A stretch of 64,000 bases of DNA, taken from assembly GCF_016864575.1 (NCBI RefSeq), contig NZ_CP044125.1:1302001-1366000 (forward strand), written 5' to 3'. The notes under the pieces were generated by a model. That model worked only from the letters and a program-made list of their open reading frames with translations. It did no database searches and was not told the DNA's origin. This DNA is from Rhizobium sp. BG4 (GTDB lineage: Bacteria; Pseudomonadota; Alphaproteobacteria; Rhizobiales; Rhizobiaceae). Positions 35,446 through 44,457 of this stretch are shown piece after piece. Each line of letters opens with the position of its first letter. The first letter of the stretch is position 1. The position numbers were made by a program, and so were the translations under genes.

Positions 35446-36654
35446 TTATTGGCCCGGCAGGATGCGGACGGCGTAGAGGTTGATGCCGCGAGCCTTGCCG
35501 TCGACATCGCTGTTGATCAGCAGCTTGCCGGCAGAGCTCGGCGCCAGCGAACGGTCGAAATTCACCTGAACCAGCACATCCGACTTCTCACGCGTGACAC
35601 TGAAGCGATGGCGGGCGCAATTGCCGAGCGTCTGGAAATTGCACTCGACGGTGATCTGCGTCGGCTCATCGCTCGTCGACTGTAGGGTAATGGCGATGGT
35701 CGAGGACTTGCCCGCCAGCTGCTGTAGTACATCGGCGGCGACAGGAATGGCGATATTGCCATCGGCGCCGTTGCTCTGCGAGATCAGGCGGACGGCCGCC
35801 TCGTCATTTTCGGTGATGTTTTCGGTGCGCGCCTGGGCACCGTTCTCGATCTTGCCGGCATCCGAGGCCTTGAAGACTTCGATCCAGGCAGCCGAGAAGC
35901 TGTTCTGCGGGTCGATCGTCACCGGCTGATCGGTGTGCGTACCGGCATTATTGTTATTGTCGGCGGTTTGGCTGTCGCTGCCGTCGAAATCTTCGGGCTG
36001 GGTGCTCGCCGGCGGATTGGCGACGCTGGTGTCACGCTCCTGCGCCGTCAAGAGCAGGCCGGACTTGTGCGCCCACCAGGCGCCGGTGCCGACGAAGGCG
36101 ATCAGCACGCACCAGACGAGCAGGCGCGAGAAGATCTTGCGCGGCTTGCGGCGCTTGGCCGCTCCTTCCGGGCGGAAATCCATATTGGCGGCGGCAGACG
36201 GCGCCCGGCGCTCGGCGGCGAAGCTCTCTTCGGCAGCGGGCGCTGCACCCAGATGATCGGCCTCGCCGGCATGCACGCCATCGAGGCTGGCCTCGTCATA
36301 GGCGCGGCGCGGCTCTTCGGCATAGCGGGTCTCGCCAGCGAGTTCCGGCGCCGGGGCTTCCGGCTCAACCTGGTGATGGACGGGCTCGGGAACATCGACG
36401 ACCGGCGGAACCGGCACTTCCGGCGGCCCCTGGCGCGGATGCATGCGCTCGCGCTCCTCGGCCTCGATCATGTGGATCGTGGTTTCCAGGCGGTGGCGGT
36501 GATGGGCGATCGCCTCGCGGTCGGTGATGTCCTGCTTGCGCAGCCCCGCTTCCAGCGCCTGGCGGGCAGACTGATAGATTCTGGCGCGGATCTCGGGATT
36601 GTCGCGATCGGAATTGCCAAGCGCAGTTCTGATGGCCGTTTCTAATCCGCTCAC
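35446..36654 (-). CDS. Single-pass membrane protein of unknown function
   Basis: A 402-residue protein with a cytoplasmic, mostly helical N-terminal region (about 1-65: TAIRTALGNSDRDNPEIRAR), a proline/glutamate-rich linker (about 70-165), a basic patch (KRRKPRK), one membrane helix (about 175-195), an acidic Asn/Asp-rich spacer and an extracytoplasmic beta-rich domain (about 245-402) with two cysteines (ECNFQTLGNCARH). Type II topology is likely. No enzyme motif was seen; the shape resembles envelope anchoring or sensing proteins conserved in rhizobia. The gene is convergent with 35014. Confidence 0.7.
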   Translation of the reverse strand: MSGLETAIRTALGNSDRDNPEIRARIYQSARQALEAGLRKQDITDREAIAHHRHRLETTIHMIEAEERERMHPRQGPPEVPVPPVVDVPEPVHHQVEPEAPAPELAGETRYAEEPRRAYDEASLDGVHAGEADHLGAAPAAEESFAAERRAPSAAANMDFRPEGAAKRRKPRKIFSRLLVWCVLIAFVGTGAWWAHKSGLLLTAQERDTSVANPPASTQPEDFDGSDSQTADNNNNAGTHTDQPVTIDPQNSFSAAWIEVFKASDAGKIENGAQARTENITENDEAAVRLISQSNGADGNIAIPVAADVLQQLAGKSSTIAITLQSTSDEPTQITVECNFQTLGNCARHRFSVTREKSDVLVQVNFDRSLAPSSAGKLLINSDVDGKARGINLYAVRILPGQ

Positions 36655-36878
36655 GTGCGATCCTTCACTCTTGAAACCGGCATTCCGCTCAAATCTTTAC
36701 AAATGCCTAACAAAATCCGGTAGCGGCAACAGCGCCAAACCGCAAGCCTCCGGCGCGCCGCCCGGCCGATCGGCAGGGGAAAACGCTGCCTTTCAGAATA
36801 TCCGAAAATCGCGAAATCGGTAGCCTGCCCAGTTGGGTGGCCTTTTCGGCGCGATGGAACTCTGTTATCAAATTGACG

Positions 36879-36894
36879 CTTCCGTAAACGTCAA
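36879..36894. promoter_or_regulatory. Imperfect LiuR-like palindrome before the nitronate monooxygenase gene
   Basis: CTTCCGTAAACGTCAA matches 13 of 16 positions of the palindrome TTGACGTAAACGTCAA, which on the other strand is the element found at 59507 before fadD. It ends 14 bases before the start codon at 36909. Confidence 0.45.
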
Positions 36895-36908
36895 TTGATG
36901 GTGATCTC

Positions 36909-37868
36909 ATGGCCCTGCCCGAAATCCTGACGAAGAACCTGCGCCTGCCGGTCGTGGCCTCGCCGCTGTTCATCATCTCGCATCCGGCGCTGACGCTGGC
37001 GCAGTGCAAGGCAGGAGTGATCGGCGCCTTTCCGGCGCTCAACGCCCGCCCCGAAAGCCAACTCGACGAGTGGCTGGCAATGATCACCGAGGATCTCGCC
37101 GCCCATAATGCCGCCAATCCCGACAGACCAGCAGCCCCCTTCGCCGTCAACCAGATCGTCCATATGTCGAACAAGCGCCTTGAGCACGATCTCAGGCTCT
37201 GCGTGAAATACAAGGTGCCGGTCGTCATCTCCTCGCTCGGCGCCGTTCCCGAGGTCAATGCCGCCGTGCATTCCTATGGCGGCATCGTGCTCCACGATGT
37301 CATCAACAACCGCCATGCCAACTCGGCGATCCGCAAGGGCGCAGACGGGCTGATCGCTGTGGCAGCGGGCGCCGGCGGCCACGCGGGCACGCTTTCACCT
37401 TTCGCGCTTGTCCAGGAAATCCGTGAATGGTTCGACGGGCCCCTGCTGCTGGCCGGCGCGATCGCCAATGGCGGTGCGGTCCTGGCGGCGCAGGCGATGG
37501 GCGCCGACATGGCCTATATCGGCACCCCCTTCATCGCCACCGAAGAAGCTCGCGCCAGCGACGCTTACAAGAACGCCATCGTAGAGGGCGCCGCCAACGA
37601 TATCGTCTATTCCAACTATTTCACCGGCGTGCACGGAAATTACCTGAAGCCTTCGGTGAAGGCCGTCGGCCTCGATCCCGACAATCTGCCGGTTGCCGAT
37701 CCCTCGAAAATGGACTTCGAACAGGCCGTCGGCGGCGCCAAGGCCTGGAAGGATATCTGGGGCAGCGGCCAGGGCATCGGCGCCATCAAGGCCGTCGAGC
37801 CAGTCGCCAAGCTGGTCGGCCGCCTCGAGAGCGAGTACCACGGCGCCCGCACCCGCCTCTCGCTTTGA
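36909..37868 (+). CDS. Nitronate monooxygenase (2-nitropropane dioxygenase-like flavoprotein)
   Basis: A 319-residue FMN TIM-barrel protein. Seen motifs: LPVVASPLFIISHPALTLAQ, CKAGVIGAFPALNARP, PFAVNQIVH, the FMN-phosphate-binding region GLIAVAAGAGGHAGTLSPFA with the conserved His, and ADMAYIGTPFIATEEA. The family oxidises alkyl nitronates or acts as enoyl-reductase-like enzymes; the true substrate is uncertain. A LiuR-like half-conserved palindrome upstream hints at control with fatty-acid or branched-chain amino-acid use. Confidence 0.85.
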   Translation: MALPEILTKNLRLPVVASPLFIISHPALTLAQCKAGVIGAFPALNARPESQLDEWLAMITEDLAAHNAANPDRPAAPFAVNQIVHMSNKRLEHDLRLCVKYKVPVVISSLGAVPEVNAAVHSYGGIVLHDVINNRHANSAIRKGADGLIAVAAGAGGHAGTLSPFALVQEIREWFDGPLLLAGAIANGGAVLAAQAMGADMAYIGTPFIATEEARASDAYKNAIVEGAANDIVYSNYFTGVHGNYLKPSVKAVGLDPDNLPVADPSKMDFEQAVGGAKAWKDIWGSGQGIGAIKAVEPVAKLVGRLESEYHGARTRLSL

Positions 37869-37988
37869 ACGGATTTCCACAGCGCCGTTCTTTTTTACCA
37901 AAGCGATCAGACGGCGCTTGAAATCTTCAAACAATGCCTGTATCAGCGCCATGCAAATCGCGGGCCGAACGCTTCGCCCGCCTGGATT

Positions 37989-38064
37989 GCCGCTTTAGCT
38001 CAGTCGGTAGAGCACATCATTCGTAATGATGGGGTCACGTGTTCGAGTCACGTAAGCGGCACCA
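37989..38064 (+). tRNA. tRNA-Thr (anticodon CGT)
   Basis: A 76-nucleotide cloverleaf with encoded CCA. GCCGCTT pairs with AAGCGGC; the D arm is GCTC/GAGC; the anticodon arm CATCA/TGATG presents loop TTCGTAA, anticodon CGT; the T arm is CACGT/ACGT-like with TTCGAGT. It reads ACG threonine codons. The gene is isolated, between the nitronate monooxygenase and an outer-membrane protein gene. Confidence 0.96.
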
Positions 38065-38212
38065 TTCTCCCTCCCGACGCACCCTTGCCCTTCGCAAAAA
38101 CTACAGCCTATGGCTTTGTTCAGTTTTTGTTTGATTACGCAATGATTGAAATACATGGTTAACCCTTGGTTGATACGGTCTTGCCAGTTTTGATTACTGG
38201 GGGACTGCTTCG

Positions 38213-39079
38213 ATGAAGGTTTTGGCGGCTTGGATGTTGGGTCCGGGCATTTCGTTGCTTGCGGCGCAGGGCGCTTTGGCTGCTGATCTGGCGCCCAACG
38301 ACGTGATGGTGCCGAAGTTTTTGCTAGATGAACCGGCAACGACGCCGGCGACGGCGAGCCGCTTTACCGGCTATGTCGAGGGCGGTTTCGAGGCTGGGTC
38401 TTCGCGGGATACGGATCTCGACAGCCACTCGTGGCGGTTGCGCGGATCGATGAATGCGAGCTCCGACACCGGGCTTAACCTGCAGGCGGATGCCGACTAT
38501 GCGCATTCCTATCTCCAGGAATTCGGCTGGAACGACAATATCGGCGGCACGCTGCATGTCTATTACCGGCCGGACAGCAACTATGCGGTCGGCGTCTTCG
38601 GCCAGACGGGACGGTTTGAATCCCGTTTCCTGCCTGATACGACAGCCCGCGACTATCTCGGCGGCCTGGAAGCCGCATGGCTCGGCACCGACATGACCAT
38701 CTATGGCCAGGCCGGCCTTGGCACGACCGATATCGGCGGGTTCGACTACGATCACTATGCCGGCCGCGCCGGCATGCGTTACTTCTTCACCGACAATATC
38801 CGTGCCGATGCCGAAGTTGCGTTCGACCGCTATCAGGACGATGTCGAGACGGCCGATGTCTGGAAGATCTCGGCGATCGGCAATTACCGGCCGGATGGCA
38901 CGCCGGTTTCCTTCTATGCCGGTTATCGCTTCGAGCATGCCAAGCTCTCTGTCGACGGCTTCGGCAGCGACAGCGACATCGCCAACAACTTCCTCGTCGG
39001 CATGCGCTATCACTTCGGCTCGAGCAGCCTGAAGGACGAAGAGGGCAACGGCCCGATCTGGCGCGGCTCGTCGTTCTAA
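38213..39079 (+). CDS. Outer-membrane beta-barrel protein
   Basis: A 288-residue protein with a signal peptide (about 1-24, ending QGALAAD). The mature chain alternates polar and hydrophobic residues in many strands: FTGYVEGGFEAGSSRD, SWRLRGSMNASSDTGLNLQA, TLHVYYRPDSNYAVGVFGQ, and VSFYAGYRFEHAKLSVDGFG. It ends in SSF, an aromatic C-terminus used for barrel assembly. Function is unknown; a porin-like or surface structural role is plausible. A TTAA-N7-TTGA sequence at 38159-38173, one base off the CtrA pattern, lies upstream, and a strong terminator follows. Confidence 0.8.
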   Translation: MKVLAAWMLGPGISLLAAQGALAADLAPNDVMVPKFLLDEPATTPATASRFTGYVEGGFEAGSSRDTDLDSHSWRLRGSMNASSDTGLNLQADADYAHSYLQEFGWNDNIGGTLHVYYRPDSNYAVGVFGQTGRFESRFLPDTTARDYLGGLEAAWLGTDMTIYGQAGLGTTDIGGFDYDHYAGRAGMRYFFTDNIRADAEVAFDRYQDDVETADVWKISAIGNYRPDGTPVSFYAGYRFEHAKLSVDGFGSDSDIANNFLVGMRYHFGSSSLKDEEGNGPIWRGSSF

Positions 39080-39092
39080 GCTTGAAACCATT

Positions 39093-39136
39093 CCCGGCCG
39101 CCGCAGCGAGACCAACGCTGCGGCGGCCGGGCTTTT
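39093..39136 (+). terminator. Terminator of the outer-membrane protein gene
   Basis: A perfect 16-pair stem, 39093-39108 with 39116-39131 (CCCGGCCGCCGCAGCG and its complement), loop AGACCAA, then GCTTTTG. Confidence 0.93.
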
Positions 39137-39273
39137 GTAACTGTACGGATAATTACCTTTACAGCAGCAGCAGCTAGGGCCTAAAAACCAAAGCAGCACT
39201 TCGCGCCGGCACTGCCCCCTTCTGCCGAGCCGCCCTCTGACGGCCTGCCGCGAAGCATCCTGAAAGGTAAGTC

Positions 39274-40764
39274 ATGTCTGATACGGCCCAGCGCTCGAAC
39301 CGCGTTCTCGTTGTCGCGACCATCATGTTTGCCACCTTCATGGTGGCGATCGAAGCCACGATCGTCGCGACCGCCATGCCGCGCATCGTCGGACAGCTCG
39401 GCGGCTTTACCTATTACAGCTGGGTCTTTTCGGCCTTCCTGCTGGCGCAATCGACGACGACTGTCATCTACGGCAAGCTTTCCGATATCTTCGGCCGCAA
39501 GCCGGTGCTGATCGCCGGCATCGTCGTGTTCCTGATCGGCTCGTTGCTGTGCGGCCTCGCCTGGTCGATGACCTCGCTCATCCTGTTTCGCCTGCTGCAG
39601 GGGCTCGGCGCCGGCGCCATTCAACCGGTGACGATGACGATCATCGGCGACCTCTTCAAGCTGGAGGAGCGCGGCCGCGTTCAGGGCATCATGGCCACCG
39701 TCTGGGCGACATCGGCGGTCGTCGGGCCGCTCGCCGGCGGCATCATCGTCGACAATATCTCCTGGGCCTGGATTTTCTGGATCAACCTGCCGATCGGCAT
39801 CTTCTCGATCATCGCCTTCTCGCTGTTCCTCAAGGAAACCGTGGCGCACAAGCAGGCGAGCATCGATTATCTCGGCTCCATCCTCTTCTCGATCGCAATC
39901 ATCGCGCTGCTGGTCATCCTTACCGAGACGGATGCCGAAGCGTGGATCCTGCTGTCGCTTGCGGCCGTCTTCATCGTCTCGGGCGCCCTGTTCTTCTGGC
40001 AGGAAAAGCGCGCGCCGGAACCGATCATCTCGATCGCGCTCTGGAGCCGCCGCCTCGTGGCGACCAGCAATATCTGCATGCTGCTCGCCGGCATGGCGCT
40101 GATCGGCCTCTCCACCATTCTGCCGGTCTATATCCAGGGCGTACTCGGCCGTTCGCCGATCGTTGCCGGGTTCACGCTGACGATGCTCGTCGTCGGCTGG
40201 CCGCTGTCGGTGATGATGTCGAGCAAGCTGTTCAAGGCTTTCGGCATCCGCAACACGCTGCGCTTCGGCAGCCTGCTCTTCCCGTTCGGCGCGCTCTTCC
40301 TCCTGTTTCTGACACCGGACAGTTCGCCCATCGTCGCCGGCGCCGGTTCCTTCTTCATGGGCTTCGGCATGGGGCTCATCAATCTCACCAGCATCGCGCT
40401 GGTGCAGGACAGCGTCGAATGGTCGATGCGCGGCAGCGCCACAGCGTCGATCATCTTTGCCCGCAGCCTCGGCAATACGCTCGGCGCCACGGTTCTCGGC
40501 GCGATCCTGAATGCCGGTATCAATCACTATGCGAGCGGCGATACCGCCGATAACCTGCACAATGTCCTGAACCAGCCGACGGGGCTGACGGAGCTTGCGG
40601 GCGATTCTGTCGTCCGCGGCATCTTCGATGCGTCGCTGCACTGGAGCTTCTGGGGCATCGTTGTCGTCGCCGTCATGACGCTGATTTCGACCTGGCTGAT
40701 CCCGGTCGGCCACCATGGCCGCAAGACCACCAGCGTTCCCGCCAGCGAGGCGGCCTCACATTAA
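39274..40764 (+). CDS. MFS drug exporter, DHA2 (14-helix EmrB/QacA) family
   Basis: A 496-residue transporter with 14 predicted helices. Motif D1 lies near the start (FATFMVAIEATIVATAMPRI), motif A is GKLSDIFGRKPVL, and motif C-like sequence is GLGAGAIQPVTMTIIGDLF. Such proteins expel hydrophobic drugs in exchange for protons; the substrate is not predictable. No membrane-fusion partner gene is adjacent. It is convergent with the GntR gene with three bases between stops. Confidence 0.9.
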   Translation: MSDTAQRSNRVLVVATIMFATFMVAIEATIVATAMPRIVGQLGGFTYYSWVFSAFLLAQSTTTVIYGKLSDIFGRKPVLIAGIVVFLIGSLLCGLAWSMTSLILFRLLQGLGAGAIQPVTMTIIGDLFKLEERGRVQGIMATVWATSAVVGPLAGGIIVDNISWAWIFWINLPIGIFSIIAFSLFLKETVAHKQASIDYLGSILFSIAIIALLVILTETDAEAWILLSLAAVFIVSGALFFWQEKRAPEPIISIALWSRRLVATSNICMLLAGMALIGLSTILPVYIQGVLGRSPIVAGFTLTMLVVGWPLSVMMSSKLFKAFGIRNTLRFGSLLFPFGALFLLFLTPDSSPIVAGAGSFFMGFGMGLINLTSIALVQDSVEWSMRGSATASIIFARSLGNTLGATVLGAILNAGINHYASGDTADNLHNVLNQPTGLTELAGDSVVRGIFDASLHWSFWGIVVVAVMTLISTWLIPVGHHGRKTTSVPASEAASH

Positions 40765-40767
40765 CAG

Positions 40768-41664
40768 TCAGGCTTCGGCCGGATTCTGCGGCAGCGATTG
40801 CAGCAGGGTCTGGCGGGCCGAGCGCAGATGCAGACGCGCGGAGAAATCGATCTGGGCCTGATCGCCTGATTCAAGGGCGGCGATATAATCGAGATGCTCG
40901 TGAATGGCGCGCTCGTTGCGCTGGCGGGCGGCTGCCTTGTTCCACTGGTAGTGATAGTGGAAGATGATGGCGATCGCGTCGTAGAAATCGGCGATGAAGC
41001 GGTTCTTTGAGGCGCGGTGGATCAGCAGGTGGAAGCGCTCGTCGAGGGCGGAGAATTCCTTGTAGCGCTGGTCCATGTCGGAGAGCACGTCGAGGTGATC
41101 CTGCTTGATCGCCGCAAGATCGGTCCAGGCCGCGTGATCCTTAGGCAGCCTGCCGAAATCGGCGGCGGAATGCAGCTCGAACATCTCACGCACGTCGGCG
41201 AGCTCCAGAGCGAATTCGCGGGTGAAGCCCTTCAGGATCCAGTGACTGTTCGGGCGCTTTTCGATCAGGCCGAAGCGGGAGAAGCGGATCAGGAATTCGC
41301 GGACGCTGGTCGTGCCGGTGCCGATCTCGCGGGCAAGCTCGAGCTCGTTGATCTGCATGCCCGGCGCCGCATCATCCGAGAGAATGCGCTGCATGAAGCT
41401 GCGCTCGATGATGTCGTGCAGTGAATCCGTTTCCTCGGAGGGGAAGAGATCCTTGGCGGTCGGGGCGCGGAGCACCACTTTCTGGCGCTTGTTCCAGCGG
41501 ATGATGCCCTCGTCGCTCAGCCTCGTGAGGATGGCGCGGGCGGTGCTGCGGCTGATCCCGAGCTGGGCCGCGATTTCAGGCTCCGACGGAAGTGCGGCCT
41601 CCGGACGCAATGCGGCGGCATAGCGATTGTATGCTTCCTTGAAGACTGTATTCTGTCTTGCCAT
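40768..41664 (-). CDS. GntR-family regulator with two winged-helix domains (FadR/FCD type)
   Basis: A 298-residue regulator. The first winged helix (about 10-65: ALPSEPEIAAQLGISRSTAR, LSDEGIIRW) is followed by a second one (about 85-150: LELAREIGTGTTSVREFLIR, FGLIEKRPNSHWIL) and a C-terminal FCD-like helical ligand domain (ELADVREMFELHSA, FHLLIHRASKNRF). Ordinary FadR-group regulators have a single winged helix. It is divergent from the sugar-catabolic operon and probably represses it until the sugar acid appears. Confidence 0.85.
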   Translation of the reverse strand: MARQNTVFKEAYNRYAAALRPEAALPSEPEIAAQLGISRSTARAILTRLSDEGIIRWNKRQKVVLRAPTAKDLFPSEETDSLHDIIERSFMQRILSDDAAPGMQINELELAREIGTGTTSVREFLIRFSRFGLIEKRPNSHWILKGFTREFALELADVREMFELHSAADFGRLPKDHAAWTDLAAIKQDHLDVLSDMDQRYKEFSALDERFHLLIHRASKNRFIADFYDAIAIIFHYHYQWNKAAARQRNERAIHEHLDYIAALESGDQAQIDFSARLHLRSARQTLLQSLPQNPAEA

Positions 41665-41805
41665 GCGACCCCGCTCCTGCCCGTCCGCTATCGGCGCACG
41701 CGATGGTGCGGCCGGTGCGCCGGGAGCTTATCTATTGCAATCCTTATATTATTCTGGATCGCTTGCGGCTGTTTGCCTCCCTCGTCCACAGGAACAATAT
41801 TCCCG

Positions 41806-41838
41806 TTGACTTGAAAATGTTTATTGTAGATAAAAAAC
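41806..41838 (+). promoter_or_regulatory. Promoter of the sugar operon with a possible operator half-site
   Basis: TTGACT (41806-41811), 17 bases, GATAAA (41829-41834). The -10 lies inside GATAAAAA, the same 8-mer that forms one arm of the perfect palindrome at 45033-45048, so a regulator bound there would cover the promoter. Confidence 0.6.
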
Positions 41839-41892
41839 AAAATCAATGCGCATTTCGCCGATGCAGCGAGCGTTTCCTCAGGGAGAAGTAAA

Positions 41893-43395
41893 TTGGATAA
41901 ACTGCCTTGGCTCATCCTTTCGGCCGGAGATAACGTTGCCGTCGCAACGGCGGCGATCGAGCCCGGAGCCATCGTCGCCGGCGTTGCCGCGCGCCAGAAG
42001 ATCGACCCCGGCCACAAGGTCGCCATCGCCGATATCCCGTCCGGCGGCGCCGTGGTCAAGTACGGACAGGCGATCGGCCGCACGACCGCCGACGTGAAGG
42101 CTGGCGATCACGTTCACAGCCACAATCTGCATTTCGAGAACGACCGCCTGGCGGCCACCGCCAATTCCGCGCCGGAAGCGGCGACCGCCGAAGACAAGGC
42201 GCGCACCTTCATGGGCTATAAGCGCGCCGACGGCCGCTCCGCCACCCGCAACTATATCGGCATCATCGCCAGCGTGAACTGTTCCACCACCGTCTGCCGC
42301 GCGATCGCAGACGAGGCGAACCGGACCATCCTGCCGCATTACGAAGGCATCGACGGTTTCGTGCCGATCGTTCACGATCAGGGCTGCGGCATGAGCTCGA
42401 CCGGCGACGGCATGGCCGTTCTGCACCGGACGCTTGCCGGCTATACGCGCCACGTCAATTTCGGCGGCGTGCTGATGATCGGCCTCGGCTGCGAGGTCAA
42501 CCAGCTGACGCTATACGGCCAGAGCGGCGCCGGTGACACCAAGCGCCATTTCAACATTCAAGATGCCGGTGGCTCGCGCCGCGCCGTCGAACGCGCCATG
42601 GGCATGCTGCGCGAGATCGCTGCCGATGTCGGCAAGGAGCGGCGCGTGGCGCTGCCGATCAGCGACATCATCATCGGCCTGCAGTGCGGCGGTTCGGATG
42701 GCTTTTCGGGCATCACCGCCAATCCGGCGCTCGGCGTTGCTGCCGATCTGCTGGCGGCGGCGGGCGGCACGTCCATTCTTTCCGAGACCTCCGAAATCTA
42801 TGGCGCCGAACACCTGCTGCGCAGCCGCGCCGTCAGCGATGATGTGGCCAGAAAGCTCGACGAAAAGATCGTCTGGTGGGAGAAATATGTCGGCCTGCAT
42901 GGCGCATCGCTCGACAACAACCCCTCGCCCGGCAACAAGCGTGGCGGTCTGACGACCATTCTCGAGAAGTCGCTCGGCGCAGTCGCCAAGGGCGGTCGCT
43001 CGCCGCTGACGGCCGTCTATGGATATGCCGAGCGCGTCACCGCATCCGGCCTGGTCTTCATGGATACGCCCGGCTACGACCCGGTTTCGGCAACCGGCCA
43101 GGTGGCCGGCGGCGCCAACATGATCGCCTTCACCACCGGCCGCGGCAGCTGCTTCGGCTGTCGTCCGGCCCCGTCGCTGAAGCTGTCGAGCAACTCGGCG
43201 CTCTATGCGGCGATGGAAGAGGACATGGATATCGACTGCGGCACGATCGCATCGGGTGACGCGACGATCTCCGGCAAGGGCCGCGAGATTTTCGAACTGA
43301 TCATCGACACCGCATCGGGCAAGAAGACCAAGAGCGAAGAGTTCGGCTACGGCGATAACGAATTCGTGCCGTGGCATCTCGGAGCAACGCTCTGA
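41893..43395 (+). CDS. UxaA/GarD-family sugar-acid dehydratase
   Basis: A 500-residue enzyme with a SAF domain at the N-terminus (about 5-90, HVHSHNLHFEND) and the altronate/galactarate dehydratase domain: GYKRADGRSATRNYIGIIAS, VHDQGCGMSSTGDG, IGLGCEVNQ, LQCGGSDGFSGITANPALG, and FTTGRGSCFGCRPAPSLKLS. The family removes water from C2-C3 of hexonates using Fe2+. Next to an L-fucose-type dehydrogenase and a FucU mutarotase it may act on L-fuconate, a job usually done by an enolase-superfamily enzyme. The start is TTG behind GGGAGA. Confidence 0.88.
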   Translation: MDKLPWLILSAGDNVAVATAAIEPGAIVAGVAARQKIDPGHKVAIADIPSGGAVVKYGQAIGRTTADVKAGDHVHSHNLHFENDRLAATANSAPEAATAEDKARTFMGYKRADGRSATRNYIGIIASVNCSTTVCRAIADEANRTILPHYEGIDGFVPIVHDQGCGMSSTGDGMAVLHRTLAGYTRHVNFGGVLMIGLGCEVNQLTLYGQSGAGDTKRHFNIQDAGGSRRAVERAMGMLREIAADVGKERRVALPISDIIIGLQCGGSDGFSGITANPALGVAADLLAAAGGTSILSETSEIYGAEHLLRSRAVSDDVARKLDEKIVWWEKYVGLHGASLDNNPSPGNKRGGLTTILEKSLGAVAKGGRSPLTAVYGYAERVTASGLVFMDTPGYDPVSATGQVAGGANMIAFTTGRGSCFGCRPAPSLKLSSNSALYAAMEEDMDIDCGTIASGDATISGKGREIFELIIDTASGKKTKSEEFGYGDNEFVPWHLGATL

Positions 43396-43428
43396 TATAA
43401 AGCTGCACAAGTCTTCAGAGGAGGAATG

Positions 43429-44448
43429 ATGAAGACGAGGAGAATCGGCAAGACGGATCTGCAGGTGACCGAAATCAGTTTCGGCGCCGCAGCTCTCGGC
43501 GGCCTTTACCGCGCCTGCCCGCGCGACCAGGCCATGGAAACGCTGGAAGCCGCCTGGTCGGCTGATATCCGCTATTTCGACGTCGCGCCCTGGTATGGCC
43601 TCGGCCTCGGCGAGCGCTATGTCGGCGATTTCCTGCGGGCGAAGCCGGAGAATGACTATGTGCTGTCGAGCAAGGTCGGGCGCCTGTTGCGCCCGGTTCC
43701 GACGGGCACCGTGCCTGATTACAGCTATGTCGACCCGCTCTCCTTCGATGCCGACTACGACTATTCCTATGACGGAATCATGCGTTCCGTCGATTTCAGC
43801 TATGCGCGCCTCGGCCTCAACCGCATCGACATTCTCTATGTCCACGACATCGGCGGCTATACGCATGGGGCGGCGAAGAATGCCGTCTACATGAAGCAAT
43901 TCCTCGACAGCGGCATCAAGGCGCTGGAGCAGCTGAAATCCAGCGGCGCAATCAAGGCTTTCGGCCTCGGAGTCAACGAGGTGCCCGTCTGCCTCGATGT
44001 GATGCGCAACGCCGATATCGACGTCATCCTGATGGCCGGGCGCTACACCCTGCTGGACCGCTCTGCCGTTGCCGAACTGATCCCGCTTTGCCGCGAGAAG
44101 GGCACCAGCCTCGTGGTCGGCGGCGTCTTCAATTCCGGAATCCTGGCGACAGGGGCGGTGCCTGGCGCGCATTTCGACTATATGGCGCCGACGCCTGACG
44201 TTGCCGCCAAGGTGAACGCCATGGAAGAGATCGCCAAGCGCCACGGCGTTCCGCTTGCTGCGCCTGCCCTGCAGTTTCCGCTGCGCGACCCGATCGTCTC
44301 GTCGGTGCTGATCGGCACCGCCAAGGCATCGAGCGTTGACCGCAACATGCAGCTCTTCGAGCCGCGCCTGCCGGACAGCATCTATCCAGAATTCGAAAGC
44401 CAGACGCTGGTCGCCAAGCCCTTGGGCAGCGACGCCGTCCGCGTTTAG
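43429..44448 (+). CDS. Aldo/keto reductase, D-threo-aldose (L-fucose) 1-dehydrogenase type
   Basis: A 339-residue AKR. The catalytic tetrad is visible: Asp and Tyr in YFDVAPWYGLGLGE, Lys in VLSSKVGRLL, and His in LYVHDIGGYTHG. The N-terminus TRRIGKTDLQVTEISFGAAA is typical of the group containing L-fucose dehydrogenase and pyridoxal 4-dehydrogenase. In this cluster it should oxidise the sugar at C1 to a lactone with NAD(P)+. GGAGG precedes the ATG at 43429 by four bases; the ATG one codon earlier is too close. Confidence 0.87.
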   Translation: MKTRRIGKTDLQVTEISFGAAALGGLYRACPRDQAMETLEAAWSADIRYFDVAPWYGLGLGERYVGDFLRAKPENDYVLSSKVGRLLRPVPTGTVPDYSYVDPLSFDADYDYSYDGIMRSVDFSYARLGLNRIDILYVHDIGGYTHGAAKNAVYMKQFLDSGIKALEQLKSSGAIKAFGLGVNEVPVCLDVMRNADIDVILMAGRYTLLDRSAVAELIPLCREKGTSLVVGGVFNSGILATGAVPGAHFDYMAPTPDVAAKVNAMEEIAKRHGVPLAAPALQFPLRDPIVSSVLIGTAKASSVDRNMQLFEPRLPDSIYPEFESQTLVAKPLGSDAVRV

Positions 44449-44457
44449 GAGTGAAGC

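Noticed and set aside
37995..38339. An antisense frame over tRNA-Thr and the start of the outer-membrane protein gene.
   Set aside because: It crosses a clear tRNA and a signal-peptide region and has no protein features.
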